NCBI GenBank assembly: GCA_940337035.1
Contig: OW679200.1
Location: 20,315,090 to 20,379,089 of the forward strand
Origin: Agriotes lineatus
Taxonomy: Eukaryota; Arthropoda; Insecta; Coleoptera; Elateridae
Reading direction: 5' to 3'
DNA: 64,000 nucleotides
Shown: positions 11,597 through 22,198 of the stretch, piece after piece
Layout of the letters: each line of letters opens with the position of its first letter
Numbering within the stretch: the stretch's first letter is position 1
Program-made: the position numbers and the translations under genes
The notes under the pieces: model-generated
Told to the model about the DNA's origin: nothing
What the model saw: only the letters and a program-made list of their open reading frames with translations
Databases searched by the model: none

Positions 11597-12257
11597 ACCT
11601 GGTGTGATACACTCACACAACTTCCTTTTACAGTGATCTTATAATTAGCCAAAATATTTTATTTTTAATTTTTAAGCATACCTATGTCAAAAAATTTCAA
11701 AGTTACAAATTCTACAAAAACAGTACCAAATAGAGCGTTAGTTGAAGAGACAAATTTTCTCCAAAATTTTCAGCTGAATTCAAAAATTTAATAATATACC
11801 GGGTGTTCTATTTAAAATAGGAGTTAATAAAAAAATAGAAGAAAACAAAAGAAACCCATTTTAGAAGTATTCAACTGGAAAATCACCTATCTCACATCAA
11901 TACACATTAAAAATTTAATAAAAATCTGAAGTTTGAAAAGCCGTTAGAGCCGTTTTTTGAAAAAATCGAAAGAAAACTGAAGAATTACAAGAGTAAACAC
12001 CTACTTCCGGTTATGCGATTTTCTTCAAAAGCTTGCTGTCTCATCTAGGTACTACACAATATATATATGAAGTTTCAACGCCATATCTCTTTTCGTTTTT
12101 GAGATATTCTGTTCACAGACACACACACAGACAGACCAACAAACAAAAACATGTTTTTTGGGTTCAGGGGACTCTAAAACGTGACGATCTGTTGAAAACT
12201 CAATTTCGAATTTTTGGGGTGAATCCAATACTTCCTTTATCGCAAAAGGAAGTAAAA
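11597..12257 (+). repeat. Interspersed repeat family A, copy 3
   Basis: Uninterrupted copy with the same internal landmarks as copies 1 and 2. It starts CCTGGTGTGATACACTCACAC and ends CTTTATCGCAAAAGGAAGT. It includes the CACACACACAGACAGACC tract. Confidence 0.8.
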
Positions 12258-13019
12258 AGATGTTAACAAAAGTTGCTCAGAATCACAAAAATAGTCAGAA
12301 TCCAAATTTTTATCGAAAAATTATTATTTATTTTTCACAAACTAAAATCACAATTTCAACTTTTTCAGCAGTGGGTAGGAGTATTCCAGCTATTATTCGG
12401 GACGCTTAAGTGACAACTCGTAAACTTGATTGTCAGTTCATAAACTTTCTTCTACGGCACTGTTTTCGATAAAATTAGAGGTCTACTATGGTTTTTAAAC
12501 ATTTAGTATTTATTTTTGATCGCAGAAGGCGACTGGTGTGCAGGAGGGATTTAAACAAAGTAGTTTATGTGCAAATTTTTATGTTTCAACGTCCCCTACA
12601 CAAATCACTAAACTTTTATATACTGGACCACCCATAAAAATATCAACTGAAGAATTAACAAAATTATATTAATAAAATTATAAAAAAAACTATATTTCAC
12701 AAAAATAAGAGGAATCACAAAAACAGTTTAATTAATAGTTCTTTGAGTCTCTTCGGAACGTTTAAAAATGTTTGGCAACGATTTGGCATCCTTTGTATGC
12801 AATGTGCTATCAACATTTGGGCAAAATTCAAAACTTTAAAATGATAATATTTTATTAATGGATTTAGTTTCCTTTAAACCAAATTATGAAAAGAAATGAT
12901 TTTTATAGTGACACAATCATGAAAGGTTACCAAAAATGCCATGACTGCCCTTTTGGAAAATATTTTAAAAAATTGTACCAATATATGCAAATGGTCCAGT
13001 TCATTTGTGGAGCAGTATA
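12258..13019. other. No recognisable feature
   Basis: AT-rich spacer without recognisable coding or repeat signals. Confidence 0.4.
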
Positions 13020-13021
13020 TA

Positions 13022-14508
13022 CAGGGTGTCCCGCATAGATTGCATAATAATGCACTGGCGTGTTCTTTGGTCAAACAGAAACAAAAAAGTCCTAATAAAC
13101 ATATATTCGCAAATGCATAGTTTCCGAGATAAACACTGATTTTGTACCACAGGATATGTACCGACTTAAGTAAATTGTAAAATTAAGTAGGCTTACTACT
13201 TTTTTTATTAAATTTATTTTTTTTATGTATCTTAATTAGACGTTTTTTCGATTTGTTATCATGGTTCCGATTACATATCCTGTGGAAGAGTTAGTAGATA
13301 TGGTTTTTGTTTATGGTTTAGCCGATGGAAATTCGTTGCTAGCATCGCGTTTGTATGAAGAACGATATCCCAACAGAAATTTGCGGCACCACCAAATGTT
13401 TGCAAGAGTTTTCCAACGTTTTCGAGAGACTGGAAACGTAAAATTGAAAGAAACCAGGGAAAGAGCAAATGTTAGACCTGTGCAATTGGATGAAGCAATT
13501 TTAGCGAGAGTTGAAGAAGATCCAACAACCTGTACAAGACGAATTTCCGCCATGGAAAATACGAGGAAAAGCACTGTTTGGCGAATTCTTAAAGAGCAGT
13601 CTTTACACCCCTTTTACTATCAACAAGTGCAAGCTTTAACCGAAGGAGACAGTGAAAACAGTGAAGCTTTTTGTGGTTGGGCTAGTGACAAGTGAACGTT
13701 CATTTCCCGGCGAATGTTTTATTTACCGAAAAAGCCACTTTTACGCGAAACGGGATTTTTAATCACCACAATACGCACATATGGAGCGATGAAAATCCCC
13801 ATGCAATAGTTGAAACACGTCATCAAAGACGCTTTTCTTTCAACGTTTGGGCTGGAGTTATAGGAGATCAATTACTAGGACCCAGTTTTCTTCCAAACAG
13901 GCTAACAGGAGATGCATACCTTCAATTCTTACGAAACGAATTGGAAGCAATATTTGATGATATGCCGTAACAAACTCGTCGAAGTGCATATTTTATGCAT
14001 GATGGCGCATCCGCACATTATTCCGAACAAGTAAGGAACTACTTAAGCGAAACATTCGGTAATAACTGGATTGGACGTGGTGGTCCGGTGCCATGGCCGC
14101 CTCGTTCACCGGATCTAAATTCACTTGATTTTTGCATATGGGGTTATCTAAAACAAATAGTTTACTCTGAACCAATTCATGACCTAGATTATTTAAGAAA
14201 TAAAATTAACTATGCTTTTAACCAAGTTAGGCAAGTTCCGGGGATTTTTGAACGAATGCGAAGCTCTTTTAGGAGAAGAATTCGTGCATGCGTCGAAGAA
14301 AATGGTAGACACATTAAACATCTTTTGTAAAAGTTTATTTTAGTTTTTAGTTTATTGTTTATTGCTTTTGTTGTGAATATTTTTTTAAACGGTGTTTATC
14401 TCGGAAACCATGCATTTGCGAATATGTGTTTATATTAGGACTTTTTTGTTTCTTTTTGACCAAAGAACACGCCAGTGCATTATTATGCAATCTATGCGGG
14501 ACACTCTG
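13022..14508 (+). mobile_element. Mariner-like element with ~115-bp TIRs
   Basis: The left end (CAGGGTGTCCCGCATAGATT) and right end (AATCTATGCGGGACACTCTG) are near-identical inverted repeats extending about 115 bp, to the GAGATAAACAC motif on each side. The element is flanked by TA at 13020-13021 and 14509-14510, the expected Tc1/mariner duplication. Length is 1487 bp. The high TIR identity suggests a fairly recent insertion, although the transposase is broken. Confidence 0.9.
13261..14330 (+). pseudogene. Mariner-like transposase, frameshift plus stop
   Basis: The ATG at 13261 opens an N-terminal DNA-binding half with HTH-like text (ELVDMVFVYGLADGNSLLAS, then RVFQRFRETGNV). The frame is lost near 13690 and continues in the next frame (NVHFPANVLFTEKATFTRNG). 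A TAA at 13968-13970 then interrupts it before FMHDGASAHYS and SPDLNSLDFCIWG. The second and third catalytic Asp are intact and 41 residues apart. The first, normally in an FTDEA-type motif, reads FTEKA. So the protein is inactive through one frameshift, one stop and an altered first catalytic site. Confidence 0.85.
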
Positions 14509-14666
14509 TATACCTTACGGCCAGGTTAGCTTTTGTCGACGTTTACAGCGCCTCTGGCGTTTGGAAACGAAATTAAACCAACTAGCGACAATTTTGAAAT
14601 TTATGAAAAACACAATTGTTGCTTATAACATGAGATAAAAAAAAGATTCTGAGCAGGCTTTGATAT

Positions 14667-15549
14667 TTTTTTTTTTTTTTTTTTTTTAATAAATTTATTA
14701 ACTAATTGCAATCTGTATAACAAAGGAATACAATAAGCAAAACAGATAAACGATTAAAAGTGTCATGAATAGATGTGAGAGGCAGGATCCATCAATCCTA
14801 ACACCAAGATTTCTTACAAATAATATGTTTAGCGACTAGATGTTACAATAATTACTAATTAAACATTTACAGCTGTATAAATCTATGTGGCAAGTCAAGT
14901 GGCTTAATTCTACTGAGTCTTTGGACGTTTGCACTGTTATCAAGAAGATTTACAGCGTGATAGTTAGGATGGAATTCCAATTTATTTAAATATTTTTCAC
15001 TGTGCTTCACTATAGTGTCTTTCACGGAGTCCACTTTCAGATCACACAAAATGTCTGCATTTCTTAGGAAATATGGAGCATCACACATAGCGCGTAACAC
15101 TTTGGACTGGAAGCGTTCGATGATTTGAATGTTGGTACAGGCTGCTGTGCCCCAGAGTTGTATCCCATAGGTCCAGATGGGCTTGAATGCTACATTATAT
15201 ACGAGGAGTTTGTTACGAAGAGACAATTTGGATTTTCTTCCCAGTAACCAATAGTGTTTGCTAAATTTTAGACCGAGTTGCTTCCGCTTTTTCCAAATGT
15301 GGTCTTTCCACGTTAGACCCCTGTCAAGGTGCAAGCCTAGGTATTTCACCTCTGTTACTTGTGGTAGTGGTGCATTATGCATGAAGACTTGAGGTACGTT
15401 GCCTTTACATTTTGTGAAGGTAATATGATGTGATTTAGTTTCATTTATTTTAATCCTCCACCTTTTTGCCCATGTCTCTATCTCGTTTAAATTTTCCTGC
15501 AGGATCTCCGCAGCTATAATGGGGTCTTTATGCTTAGCCATAATTGCTT
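14667..15549 (-). mobile_element. 5'-truncated Jockey-type LINE with target-site duplication
   Basis: The minus-strand insertion ends in a poly(A) tract, seen as about 20 T residues beginning at 14667. It is flanked by a perfect 12-bp direct repeat AGGCTTTGATAT at 14655-14666 and 15550-15561. This is classic target-primed reverse transcription with 5' truncation. The target was the family B hairpin sequence that resumes at 15562. Confidence 0.9.
14867..15541 (-). CDS. LINE reverse transcriptase C-terminal fragment (partial)
   Basis: An open frame of 224 residues runs into the element's 3' end. It starts just after where the RT catalytic FADD box would be (MAKHKDPIIAAEILQENLNE). It keeps the thumb and post-RT region of Jockey-clade non-LTR retrotransposons: WAKRWRIKINETKSHHITFT, VKYLGLHLDRGLTWKDHI, and KPIWTYGIQLWGTA. 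It has no internal stop, yet it lacks the endonuclease and the RT core because of 5' truncation. It cannot move itself. The ATG is simply the first Met within the truncated frame, not a true start. Confidence 0.85.
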   Translation of the reverse strand: MAKHKDPIIAAEILQENLNEIETWAKRWRIKINETKSHHITFTKCKGNVPQVFMHNAPLPQVTEVKYLGLHLDRGLTWKDHIWKKRKQLGLKFSKHYWLLGRKSKLSLRNKLLVYNVAFKPIWTYGIQLWGTAACTNIQIIERFQSKVLRAMCDAPYFLRNADILCDLKVDSVKDTIVKHSEKYLNKLEFHPNYHAVNLLDNSANVQRLSRIKPLDLPHRFIQL

Positions 15550-15561
15550 AGGCTTTGATAT

Positions 15562-15640
15562 GTGTTATACGTTTGGCAGTACTGAAGTGTATTGTCAGTC
15601 TCTGTCAAATTCGAGATATGCAGGTTAAGTAACGCTGTCA
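15562..15640 (+). repeat. Family B palindromic repeat, partial copy
   Basis: TGTTATACGTTTGGCAGTAC and the following AGTCTCTGTCAAATTCGAGA match the left arm of the family B hairpin at 16786-16945. Only the left arm is present. Confidence 0.6.
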
Positions 15641-16500
15641 TGTAATAGTCGTCTTGCGTTCCATCTCTGGGACTGATGAATATAATAAAGCAGTAAAGCA
15701 TTTTCTTCATGAATACGCCGCGCCGCCTCCGTGGGGTCTATTGGCAGATCTACGCTGATGATTAGGTATTGCACGTTCTCTATAAATTCCTTGTAACAAC
15801 GAAGCTTGGTCTTCAGGCAATAAATGCAAACACAATTAGAAACAAGTAGGTAAAAATATAAAAATAACTTACATTATGCAAATGGTATAGGTACTCCACA
15901 ATACAAGCGTCTCTTCAAATTGAACTCCTCGTACATACATGATCAAAAAAGAAGTGAGCAAGAACTCTTATATGCAAACGAATTACAGAAAAAATGTAAA
16001 TAAGATTTTAAATTAGTGATGACGTTTAGCAGACTTGAGCAGGAGTTTCATCAGAAGTGACAAAATTTAAATCGCGCAGGCGTATGCGACAAAAATCGCT
16101 GCTGCTGACATCTGTGGATTGGAAGCGAAATATTCAGTATAGACATGAAGCACAACAGAATCTTCCGATTAAGCTCAAACATCTATAAACGTTTAGTGAT
16201 TTGTGGTCCCCTACAAGCCCCTTAGATTTGGCACCATGTTTTTGAAACATTCTGTATATTCAAACCTTTGAAATCATAATTAATCACAATTAAGCACAAT
16301 TTGTATACTGTATTGTAATTGTTTTTAAAAAGTTTATCTACATTTTAAAATCATTTAAATTCATCCTTGGAATGAAAATGTTCTCATTTGTAAAATATGT
16401 ACTTCCCTCCATCATTGTAATCCTTTGCTCTGGAAATAATAGTTATTTTTATACAGTGGTGACTTTTGATGTACTTTATGCAATGGTTTTAAGTGACTAA
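15641..16500. other. No clear feature
   Basis: At 16200-16245 a weak WSPTSPLDLAPCF-like reading recalls the third catalytic motif of a mariner transposase, but it is too short to call. Nothing else is recognised. Confidence 0.35.
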
Positions 16501-16502
16501 AT

Positions 16503-16750
16503 AGTATATTATGATACGAGTTTTATAAGAAGCATTTTGTAACACGCACGGATTTAGGGTACGACGAGCGAAGCGAGGAGTGCCCTAAAGGAGTAAGTGC
16601 TACAAAATGCCTTATAAACGAGGTATCATACAGTATTTTATCTACTTTGCCACTTTTTTAAGCAAAAAAATGAAAATTTTTAGTATTTTTATTATAGCAA
16701 TGCTTTGTGTCTATTACGATACGCCTCAGTACGAACGCAAAGTAGATAAA
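16503..16750 (+). mobile_element. Hairpin unit 5
   Basis: A hairpin at 16503-16634 starts AGTATATTATGATACGAG and closes CGAGGTATCATACAGTATT, with the centre GACGAGCGAAGCGAGGAG. The adjoining body of about 100 bp is bounded by TTTATCTACTTTGC (16637-16650) and its inverse GCAAAGTAGATAAA (16737-16750). The outer hairpin arm is shared with unit 6 at 24781. Confidence 0.75.
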
Positions 16751-16785
16751 CATATATTATTCGCAACTGCCTAAACTGTGTCATT

Positions 16786-16945
16786 CATATGTGTTATACG
16801 TTTGGCAGTACTGAAGTGGATTGTCAGTCTATGTCAAATTCGAGATTAGTAGGTTAGGTTTTGTTTGTTGTTTGACACAGACTGACGTAAAACTTAACCT
16901 GCAAATCTCGAATTTGACATAGACTGACGATACACTTCAGTATTG
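16786..16945. repeat. Family B hairpin element
   Basis: Near-perfect inverted arms of about 55 bp lie at 16806-16862 and 16890-16945 (CAGTACTGAAGTG... / ...CACTTCAGTATTG), each with a TCAAATTCGAGAT core next to AGGTTAGGTTTT or AAAACTTAACCT. Related arms occur at 15562-15640 and 41713-41794. Confidence 0.7.
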
Positions 16946-16992
16946 ATCTCTTGTTATAAAAAGAAATATACCGATGGGGCCATAATTATATA

Positions 16993-17205
16993 TAACAGCA
17001 ATGAGATAACATGAACAAGAAAATAGAATGCTTGAGTAAGAAAGAGATGACCATACGAAAAAATTATTTTAGTAGGCATGTGTGGTTGACATCTGTCATA
17101 ATTAAAATGACGTCAATTCTACTCGCATATTTGCTACTATGTTTATCTCTTTCTTACTCAAGCAATACGGGTTATTTTCTTGTTCATGTTATCTCATTGC
17201 TGTTA
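16993..17205. mobile_element. MITE with ~55-bp TIRs
   Basis: The left arm TAACAGCAATGAGATAACAT and its inverse at 17150-17205 are nearly identical for about 55 bp, apart from a small indel. The insertion is flanked by TATA on both sides and splits the left TIR of the surrounding mariner. A 78-codon open frame in it is just the right arm read through. Confidence 0.75.
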
Positions 17206-17479
17206 TATACCGGGTGTCCGTTCTCAAAGTCGAACATAGGCGATTAACATTGTATTGAAGGTTTTTGCCGATTCCTGCTCGCCAATTCAACTTACAGGGA
17301 AGGTAATGGTATCAATGGAAAGATAAAATTATTACGCATCAAATGATATCAATAATAATATTCAAGATGCGATTTTTATTTTAAAATACTAATTTAAAAC
17401 TTGAGAATTTTCAAATATGCCATGGCATTGTATCTTATAGGAATGAAATTTGTGCTTCCTGAGTATCTCTCATATCCGC

Positions 17480-17610
17480 GATTTGCCTAGCCCTACCTCA
17501 ATAGAAATATTTCTTACACTGCATGTTGGGTCCATATTTACCATGGCCAAAACACGCTCTTCTGTGCGGTCAACTGTTTGTCGATTTCCTGGGATATAAT
17601 TATTATTTTT
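17480..17610 (-). pseudogene. Mariner transposase fragment, second part
   Basis: The minus strand reads IPGNRQTVDRTEERVLAMV followed by NMDPTCSVRNISIEVGLGKS, the second half of a mariner bipartite HTH domain. It is the continuation of the fragment at 20004-20204, separated from it by the hAT insertion. The catalytic domain is absent because the reading runs directly into TIR sequence. Confidence 0.65.
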
Positions 17611-17645
17611 GAATGTTTTGGTTTAACATTAAAACATATTATTAC

Positions 17646-19999
17646 CAGACTGCGGAAGTTTAGGCAAATGCCTATTTTGCTTGTTAACAGATATTGCTAT
17701 AGGACTGAATTTTAAGCATGTTTCATGCAATAACAGTTAATAAAATCCAGTTTTATAATGCCTATATTTGCCTATTTGAACTTAAACGCCTATTTTATAG
17801 TTATTGTGCCTACAAATGCCTTTTTTGCTATTTTACCTCTTCAAAATAAAATTGTTCAAAGTAAATCGCTTTTTCATCGTTTTGAAAATATTTTTTCCTT
17901 AAATTTCAATAAGTTGTGAATGTTAACTAAAAGATTCTGCCTGAAGATTTCCAAGAAGCTGGTTGCTTTCTAACGACTTATTTCACAAAGGGCTAAGTAC
18001 CTAGAATTCTTGGAATTATCCACTCGCGTTCGGTTGCTTTTCATACCCGCTCGAAGGTCAACCGGTAAACGAGCAGTGACGTAATACCATAATGTTCGAG
18101 CACTCTCGCAGCCAGTCGAGAGCAGTGAATCGAAAACAACATTAGTTTTGGTAGCTACATCTTGCAGAGAAGTTGTAACTAGTCTCGTTTGAAAGTTGAA
18201 AAATAAAGCAGAATGCCAAAAATTCCAAGCAATAAAAGTGCTCTTATTCGAGAATGGATAAGGAATTCGCCGTGGTTAACGACCGATGGAAAAGTTATTT
18301 TTTGCCAAGTCTGCAACAAAGTGGTGAGTACCCATATTTTTTATTTTTATATATTGTTTGAAATGTGAATCTTCAAAGAGATTTTTTTTAATTCTTACCA
18401 TTTCTATTTGTTAGGTATCAAGTGATAAAAAGCATCATGTTCAACAGCATGAGAAAACTGCAATTCATCAGTCGAACATAAAGCGCAAACAATCATCCTC
18501 ATCAGTTCAAACTTTTTTAACGCAACCGGTTTCTGGAAAACACGACCAATTTTACGCCGATATGTGCAAGGCCTTTGTTGCTGCAAATATACCTTGGAGA
18601 AAAATTGAAAATCCCACATTAAAACACTTTTTAGAAAAGTATTGCGGACGCAACATTCCATCGGAGTCAACTTTAAGAAAATCGTATTTAGAATCGCAGT
18701 ATGACCAAACGCTACAGAAAATCAGAGCAGATATTGGCGATTCATATATATGGATAGCTGTTGATGAAACAACTGATGCTGCAGGCAGATATATAGCGCA
18801 TTTAATTGTAGGGAAATTATCTAAAGATAATTTTGAGAGGGCCTATCTGCTAACGTCGAAACCAATAGAAAAAGCAAACAGTGAAAATATAGCCTATTTT
18901 GTCAATACTTCTTTAAAAGTACTCTACCCAGAGGGTATCAAGGACAAAAACATACTTTTAATGTATTCAGACGCTGCACCCTATATGATCGCTGCTGGAA
19001 AACTACTGAATGTTTTCTATCAAAATCTTTTGCATGTTACCTGTTTTGCGCATGGGCTTCATCGAGTTGCCGAAGAAATTAGAAGTAAGTACCCAAATGT
19101 CAACAAACTAATTTCAAGCGTTAAAAAAGTGTTCTGTAAAGCTCCGTCAAGAGTAAATCGATTTAAAGAGGCATTACCAAATACTCCTTTGCCCCCGGAA
19201 CCTATTGTTACGCGATGGGGAACATGGCTTAATGCTACAGAATACTACAATACAAATTTCGACCAACTAAAAACTGTTGTGGATGCATTTTCAGCACAGG
19301 ATAGTAGCTGCATATTATCTGCACAGGAAGCTTTAAATGATAAAAATGTTAAAAAAGATTTAGCATTTCTTAGTGCTAATTTTACATTTATTGCACAATC
19401 GATAAAAAAGCTGGAATCGTCAGGTGAAACACTTAGTTCTTCGGTGTTCATAGTATTGGATGTAGAAAGGAAGCTTCAGCAAGTTGGCGGCAAGATTGCT
19501 CAAGCATTTCTAACAAAATTTAAAGTTACTTTCCAGAAAAACCCCGGATATTCCGCACTAAAATCCATCGCAAGTATTTTAGATGGCGATACTGAAGAGG
19601 AAACCCCACCGAAAATTAATACTTCATTGATTCCACACTATAAATACGCCCCCGTAACTACGGTTGATGTGGAACGGTCATTCTCCGGCTACAAATTAGT
19701 GCTTACTGACAAACGTATGCAATTCGAACCGAAAAATTTGGAGATGGTGTTAGTTGTATATTGTGAAGCTAATTATGGGTGTAATTAATAATTTTATTAA
19801 TGTATGTATATATCACATGGTATCATGAGTAGGAATAGATAATGAAAATAAAATAAATAAAAAATTATCGTGTTTTAATCAAATTTAATGTTTTTGTATA
19901 ATGCCTATTTATTTTGTGTTAGTGCCTATGTGTGCTTGTTAAGAGCCTATTTTAGGCGCCTATAATTGAAGTTTTTACTGCCTAAACTTCCGCAGTCTA
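17646..19999 (+). mobile_element. hAT element with intact coding capacity
   Basis: Terminal inverted repeats CAGACTGCGGAAGTTTAGGC at the left and TGCCTAAACTTCCGCAGTCTA at the right. They are flanked by a perfect 8-bp duplication ATTATTAC (17638-17645 and 20000-20007), which fits the hAT target consensus nTnnnnAn. Length is 2354 bp. The subterminal regions carry several copies of the short motif TGCCTATTT or GCCTA, as in many hAT termini. It is inserted in the mariner of 16971-20541. Confidence 0.95.
18213..19788 (+). CDS. hAT transposase, two exons, uninterrupted (CGBP1-like)
   Basis: Exon 1 is 18213-18323 (37 codons from ATG) and exon 2 is 18415-19788. The 91-bp intron has a GTGAGT donor and a TTGTTAG acceptor. 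Joining in frame gives 494 residues without any stop. A BED-type zinc finger spans the junction: FCQVCNKV then HHVQQHEKTAIH. The RNase H-like catalytic core shows WIAVDETTDAAG (first Asp), with CFAHGLHRVAEEI further on. The C-terminal dimerisation segment is YAPVTTVDVERSFSGYK, with its conserved Glu. The layout matches hAT transposases annotated in insects as CGG-repeat-binding-protein-1-like. With matching TIRs and a perfect duplication around it, this element could be autonomous; I infer this from the intact frame only. Confidence 0.92.
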
Positions 20000-20003
20000 A
20001 TTA

Positions 20004-20204
20004 TTACTTACCACCTCTAGCTTCTGATTCTACAGAAATATTTGCACATCTTTCAAATTTTTGTACATATTTCCGAATTATACTTACAGAAGGTATAGGT
20101 CTGTTATTAAATTGAACGGCAAACAAATCTCTGGTTCTCCGCAAACTAACGCCACTGTAAAAGGTTTTCATCATAAAAACTCGTTCTTCATTGGAATAAT
20201 TCAT
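20004..20204 (-). pseudogene. Mariner transposase N-terminal fragment
   Basis: The minus-strand Met at 20204 begins MNYSNEERVFMMKTFYSGVS, followed by RRTRDLFAVQFNNRPIPSVS and IIRKYVQKFE. This is the first helix-turn-helix of a mariner transposase. The frame is cut by the hAT insertion at 20000-20007 and continues at 17610-17480. Confidence 0.8.
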
Positions 20205-20545
20205 TCTTCTGTAGATAATTTTAACAGACGTTGACAGAAAATACTTGATTTACGCCTACTAATTATCAATTTTTTTGACAAATGCTATCGAACTAGAAAA
20301 GCAAGGCACGGCATATTTAAAAATTCCCAAGTTTTAAATTAGTATTTTAAAATAAAAATCGCATCTTGAATATTATTATTGGTATCATTTGATGCGTAAT
20401 AATTTTATCTTTCCATTGATACCATTACCTTCCCTGTAAGTTGAATTGGCGAGCAGGAATCGGCAAAAACGTTCAATACAATGCTAATCGCCTATGTTCG
20501 ACTTTGAGAACGGACACCCGGTATAATTGTGGCCCCATCGGTATA

Positions 20546-21070
20546 TAAAACATGCAAAGAAGAATAAAGACAGTAATATCCTCTAAAGTTGCTTTAATAA
20601 AATATTAAACACGTATTATTTTTGTATTTTGTAAAAAATTTTGTTATTAAATATGATTTACTTAACTCAAAATGTCGGTTTTTCATTGATTTCCAGTTAC
20701 TACATTACAAAGTGACACTTTGGCCGACATCTTATAAAAATCTGTTTAAAAATATTAAACAATCAATGCTACGCTGTCGTCGTCCCAACCCTTCCCATAA
20801 AGCCACATTGTAATTTTGATGCCAAAGTGTATACCACATCCGAGGAATCAGAACCATTACCATTCTCTGATTCTGTGTCAGACTCCCCCATGATATAATT
20901 ACAGCAGGAATATTTTCTATCGAAAGCTATCCCATATGTTTTGTCCAGTAAGTCTACATAAGTTTCTTATAAATATTACAAAACTGTTTGCATTCCCCTC
21001 GCGATATGTGTAATGCATATTTTTTTTAGTACGGGTTTCGTCTTTTGTGGCCTGGTATAAAATGGATTTT
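20546..21070. other. No recognisable feature
   Basis: AT-rich spacer. Confidence 0.4.
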
Positions 21071-21074
21071 TGTT

Positions 21075-21280
21075 AGTTTGTAATGGACAAGGTCTAGGCA
21101 TGCGAAGTAGCAGAGACCTTAGAAACCAACGGCTGTGGTCATATGGTCAAAGTCCTACTTAGAATTTTGTCGAGACTAAGGAATTTCAACCCTAGCAAGG
21201 GATCTTTTACATGCTACACATCGTAGTAACATGGGACCCACGGTTTTACATCACTTTCGACTGATGGCATTCTTAGTACA
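21075..21280 (-). repeat. tRNA-SINE family 2, headless copy
   Basis: Body sequence shared with the full copy at 29050-29362, for example GGCTGTGGTCATATGGTCAA, CCTAGCAAGGGATCTTTTAC and CTACACATCGTAGTAA. The tRNA-like head is missing, as expected for a 5'-truncated retroposed copy. Same orientation as the full copy. Confidence 0.75.
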
Positions 21281-21690
21281 GTAAAACTAGGGTTTAACCC
21301 AAACATAAAAAAAGTTCTACCTAGCGTCAAACTGTTTAGTACCCTCTTCTCAGCAAGTGGTAAAAAGTTGCACGACCTTGCGCGTCGGGTTTAGATGGGA
21401 GTGGGGTGGAAAGGTGGTAAAATGGTAAGTTTCAACAGTGTTTCGCAAATATCTCGTTAACTATGAGGTTTAGCGCAAAATTTATTTTATACAAAATTAA
21501 TTTACATTTAATTTACAATAAAAATGGTCTAATGCATTTTTGCGCTCCAGTAAAGGATTACGGAGATACGGAGGGGGCAAAAATGTAACTTTTTCTGTTT
21601 AGCCAAAAAAAGCACGAACGCCTATGAACTCGTAATATTCGCTCCAAGTGTATTATATAAAGGGTTCAGGGAAGTGGGGAGGTCAGATAG
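21281..21690. other. No recognisable feature
   Basis: No family match and no long frame. Confidence 0.4.
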
Positions 21691-21699
21691 TTATGGTGA

Positions 21700-22052
21700 A
21701 GAACCCAGCACAAAAGACGAACAACATTTGCGCAGATCATCCACTACTACACATATTGAAGTCAAAGTGGAAGGTGCAATTAATGTCACTCTTGGACAAC
21801 CAGAATTTCTAACTAATAGTTAGAACAAGATGCAACTGATTGCTATCATCACGGTACATTTACAGCAAGCTGGCTTCAAAGTTATTTAGGCTGAAGGTGA
21901 TGCTGACACCAAGATCGTTTTTACTGCAATTGACGAATCAAAAACGGAAAAAGAGGCTGCCGTGATTGGCAATGACACCGATTTATTGGTCTTATTGGTT
22001 GTTTATGCTCCAGCCAACAAACAGTTGAAGATGACTGTACCGAAGAAAGGTA
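21700..22052 (+). pseudogene. PIN/FEN1-like protein fragment
   Basis: A single frame with two in-frame TAG stops (near 21821 and 21886) encodes HIEVKVEGAINVTLGQPEFL, then LQQAGFKVI, AEGDADTKIVFTAIDESK and AAVIGNDTDLLVLLVVYAP. Paired acidic motifs (GDADT and NDTDLLVLL) resemble PIN/flap-nuclease-like proteins found in multiple copies in insect genomes, often near mobile elements. The frame is cut near 22052, where mariner-derived sequence in the opposite sense begins. The family is recognised by pattern only. Confidence 0.5.
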
Positions 22053-22180
22053 ACAGCAACACATTGCTGAGCTCGTTGGATCATGAACTGCCTTACGCGC
22101 TCGTAATTTACTGGTATGTTCCGAATTTGCTGGTATCCTTCAACTCTCTGTCGAATATCCTCAATGTCTTGAACTGGAGT
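22050..22180 (-). pseudogene. Mariner-like transposase C-terminal fragment
   Basis: The minus strand reads TPVQDIEDIRQRVEGYQQIR, then NIPVNYERVRQFMIQRAQQC, the usual C-terminal end of this mariner type. It is the direct in-frame continuation of the transposase that stops at 23532-23549; the Penelope-like element sits between the two. The last residues before the family's normal C-terminus are lost at the junction with the PIN-like fragment. Confidence 0.75.
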
Positions 22181-22198
22181 AGAATACAACCTAGATAT

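Larger units (their letters stand above)
16971..20541 (-). mobile_element. Long-TIR mariner-like element carrying two nested insertions
   Basis: The outer ends CCGATGGGGCCATAATTATA (16971) and TATAATTGTGGCCCCATCGG (ending 20541) are inverted and flanked by TA. On the right they run on without a break into ACACCCGG and a further ~215 bp that mirrors 17210-17425. On the left the same junction is split by a MITE at 16993-17205. Removing the MITE gives TIRs of about 235 bp. A hAT element at 17646-19999 also sits inside. Only N-terminal transposase pieces remain, so the element was internally deleted as well. Confidence 0.8.

Noticed and set aside
16200..16245. Mariner third-Asp motif (SPLDLAPCF-like)
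   Set aside because: Only about 12 residues, no supporting motifs or TIR nearby.
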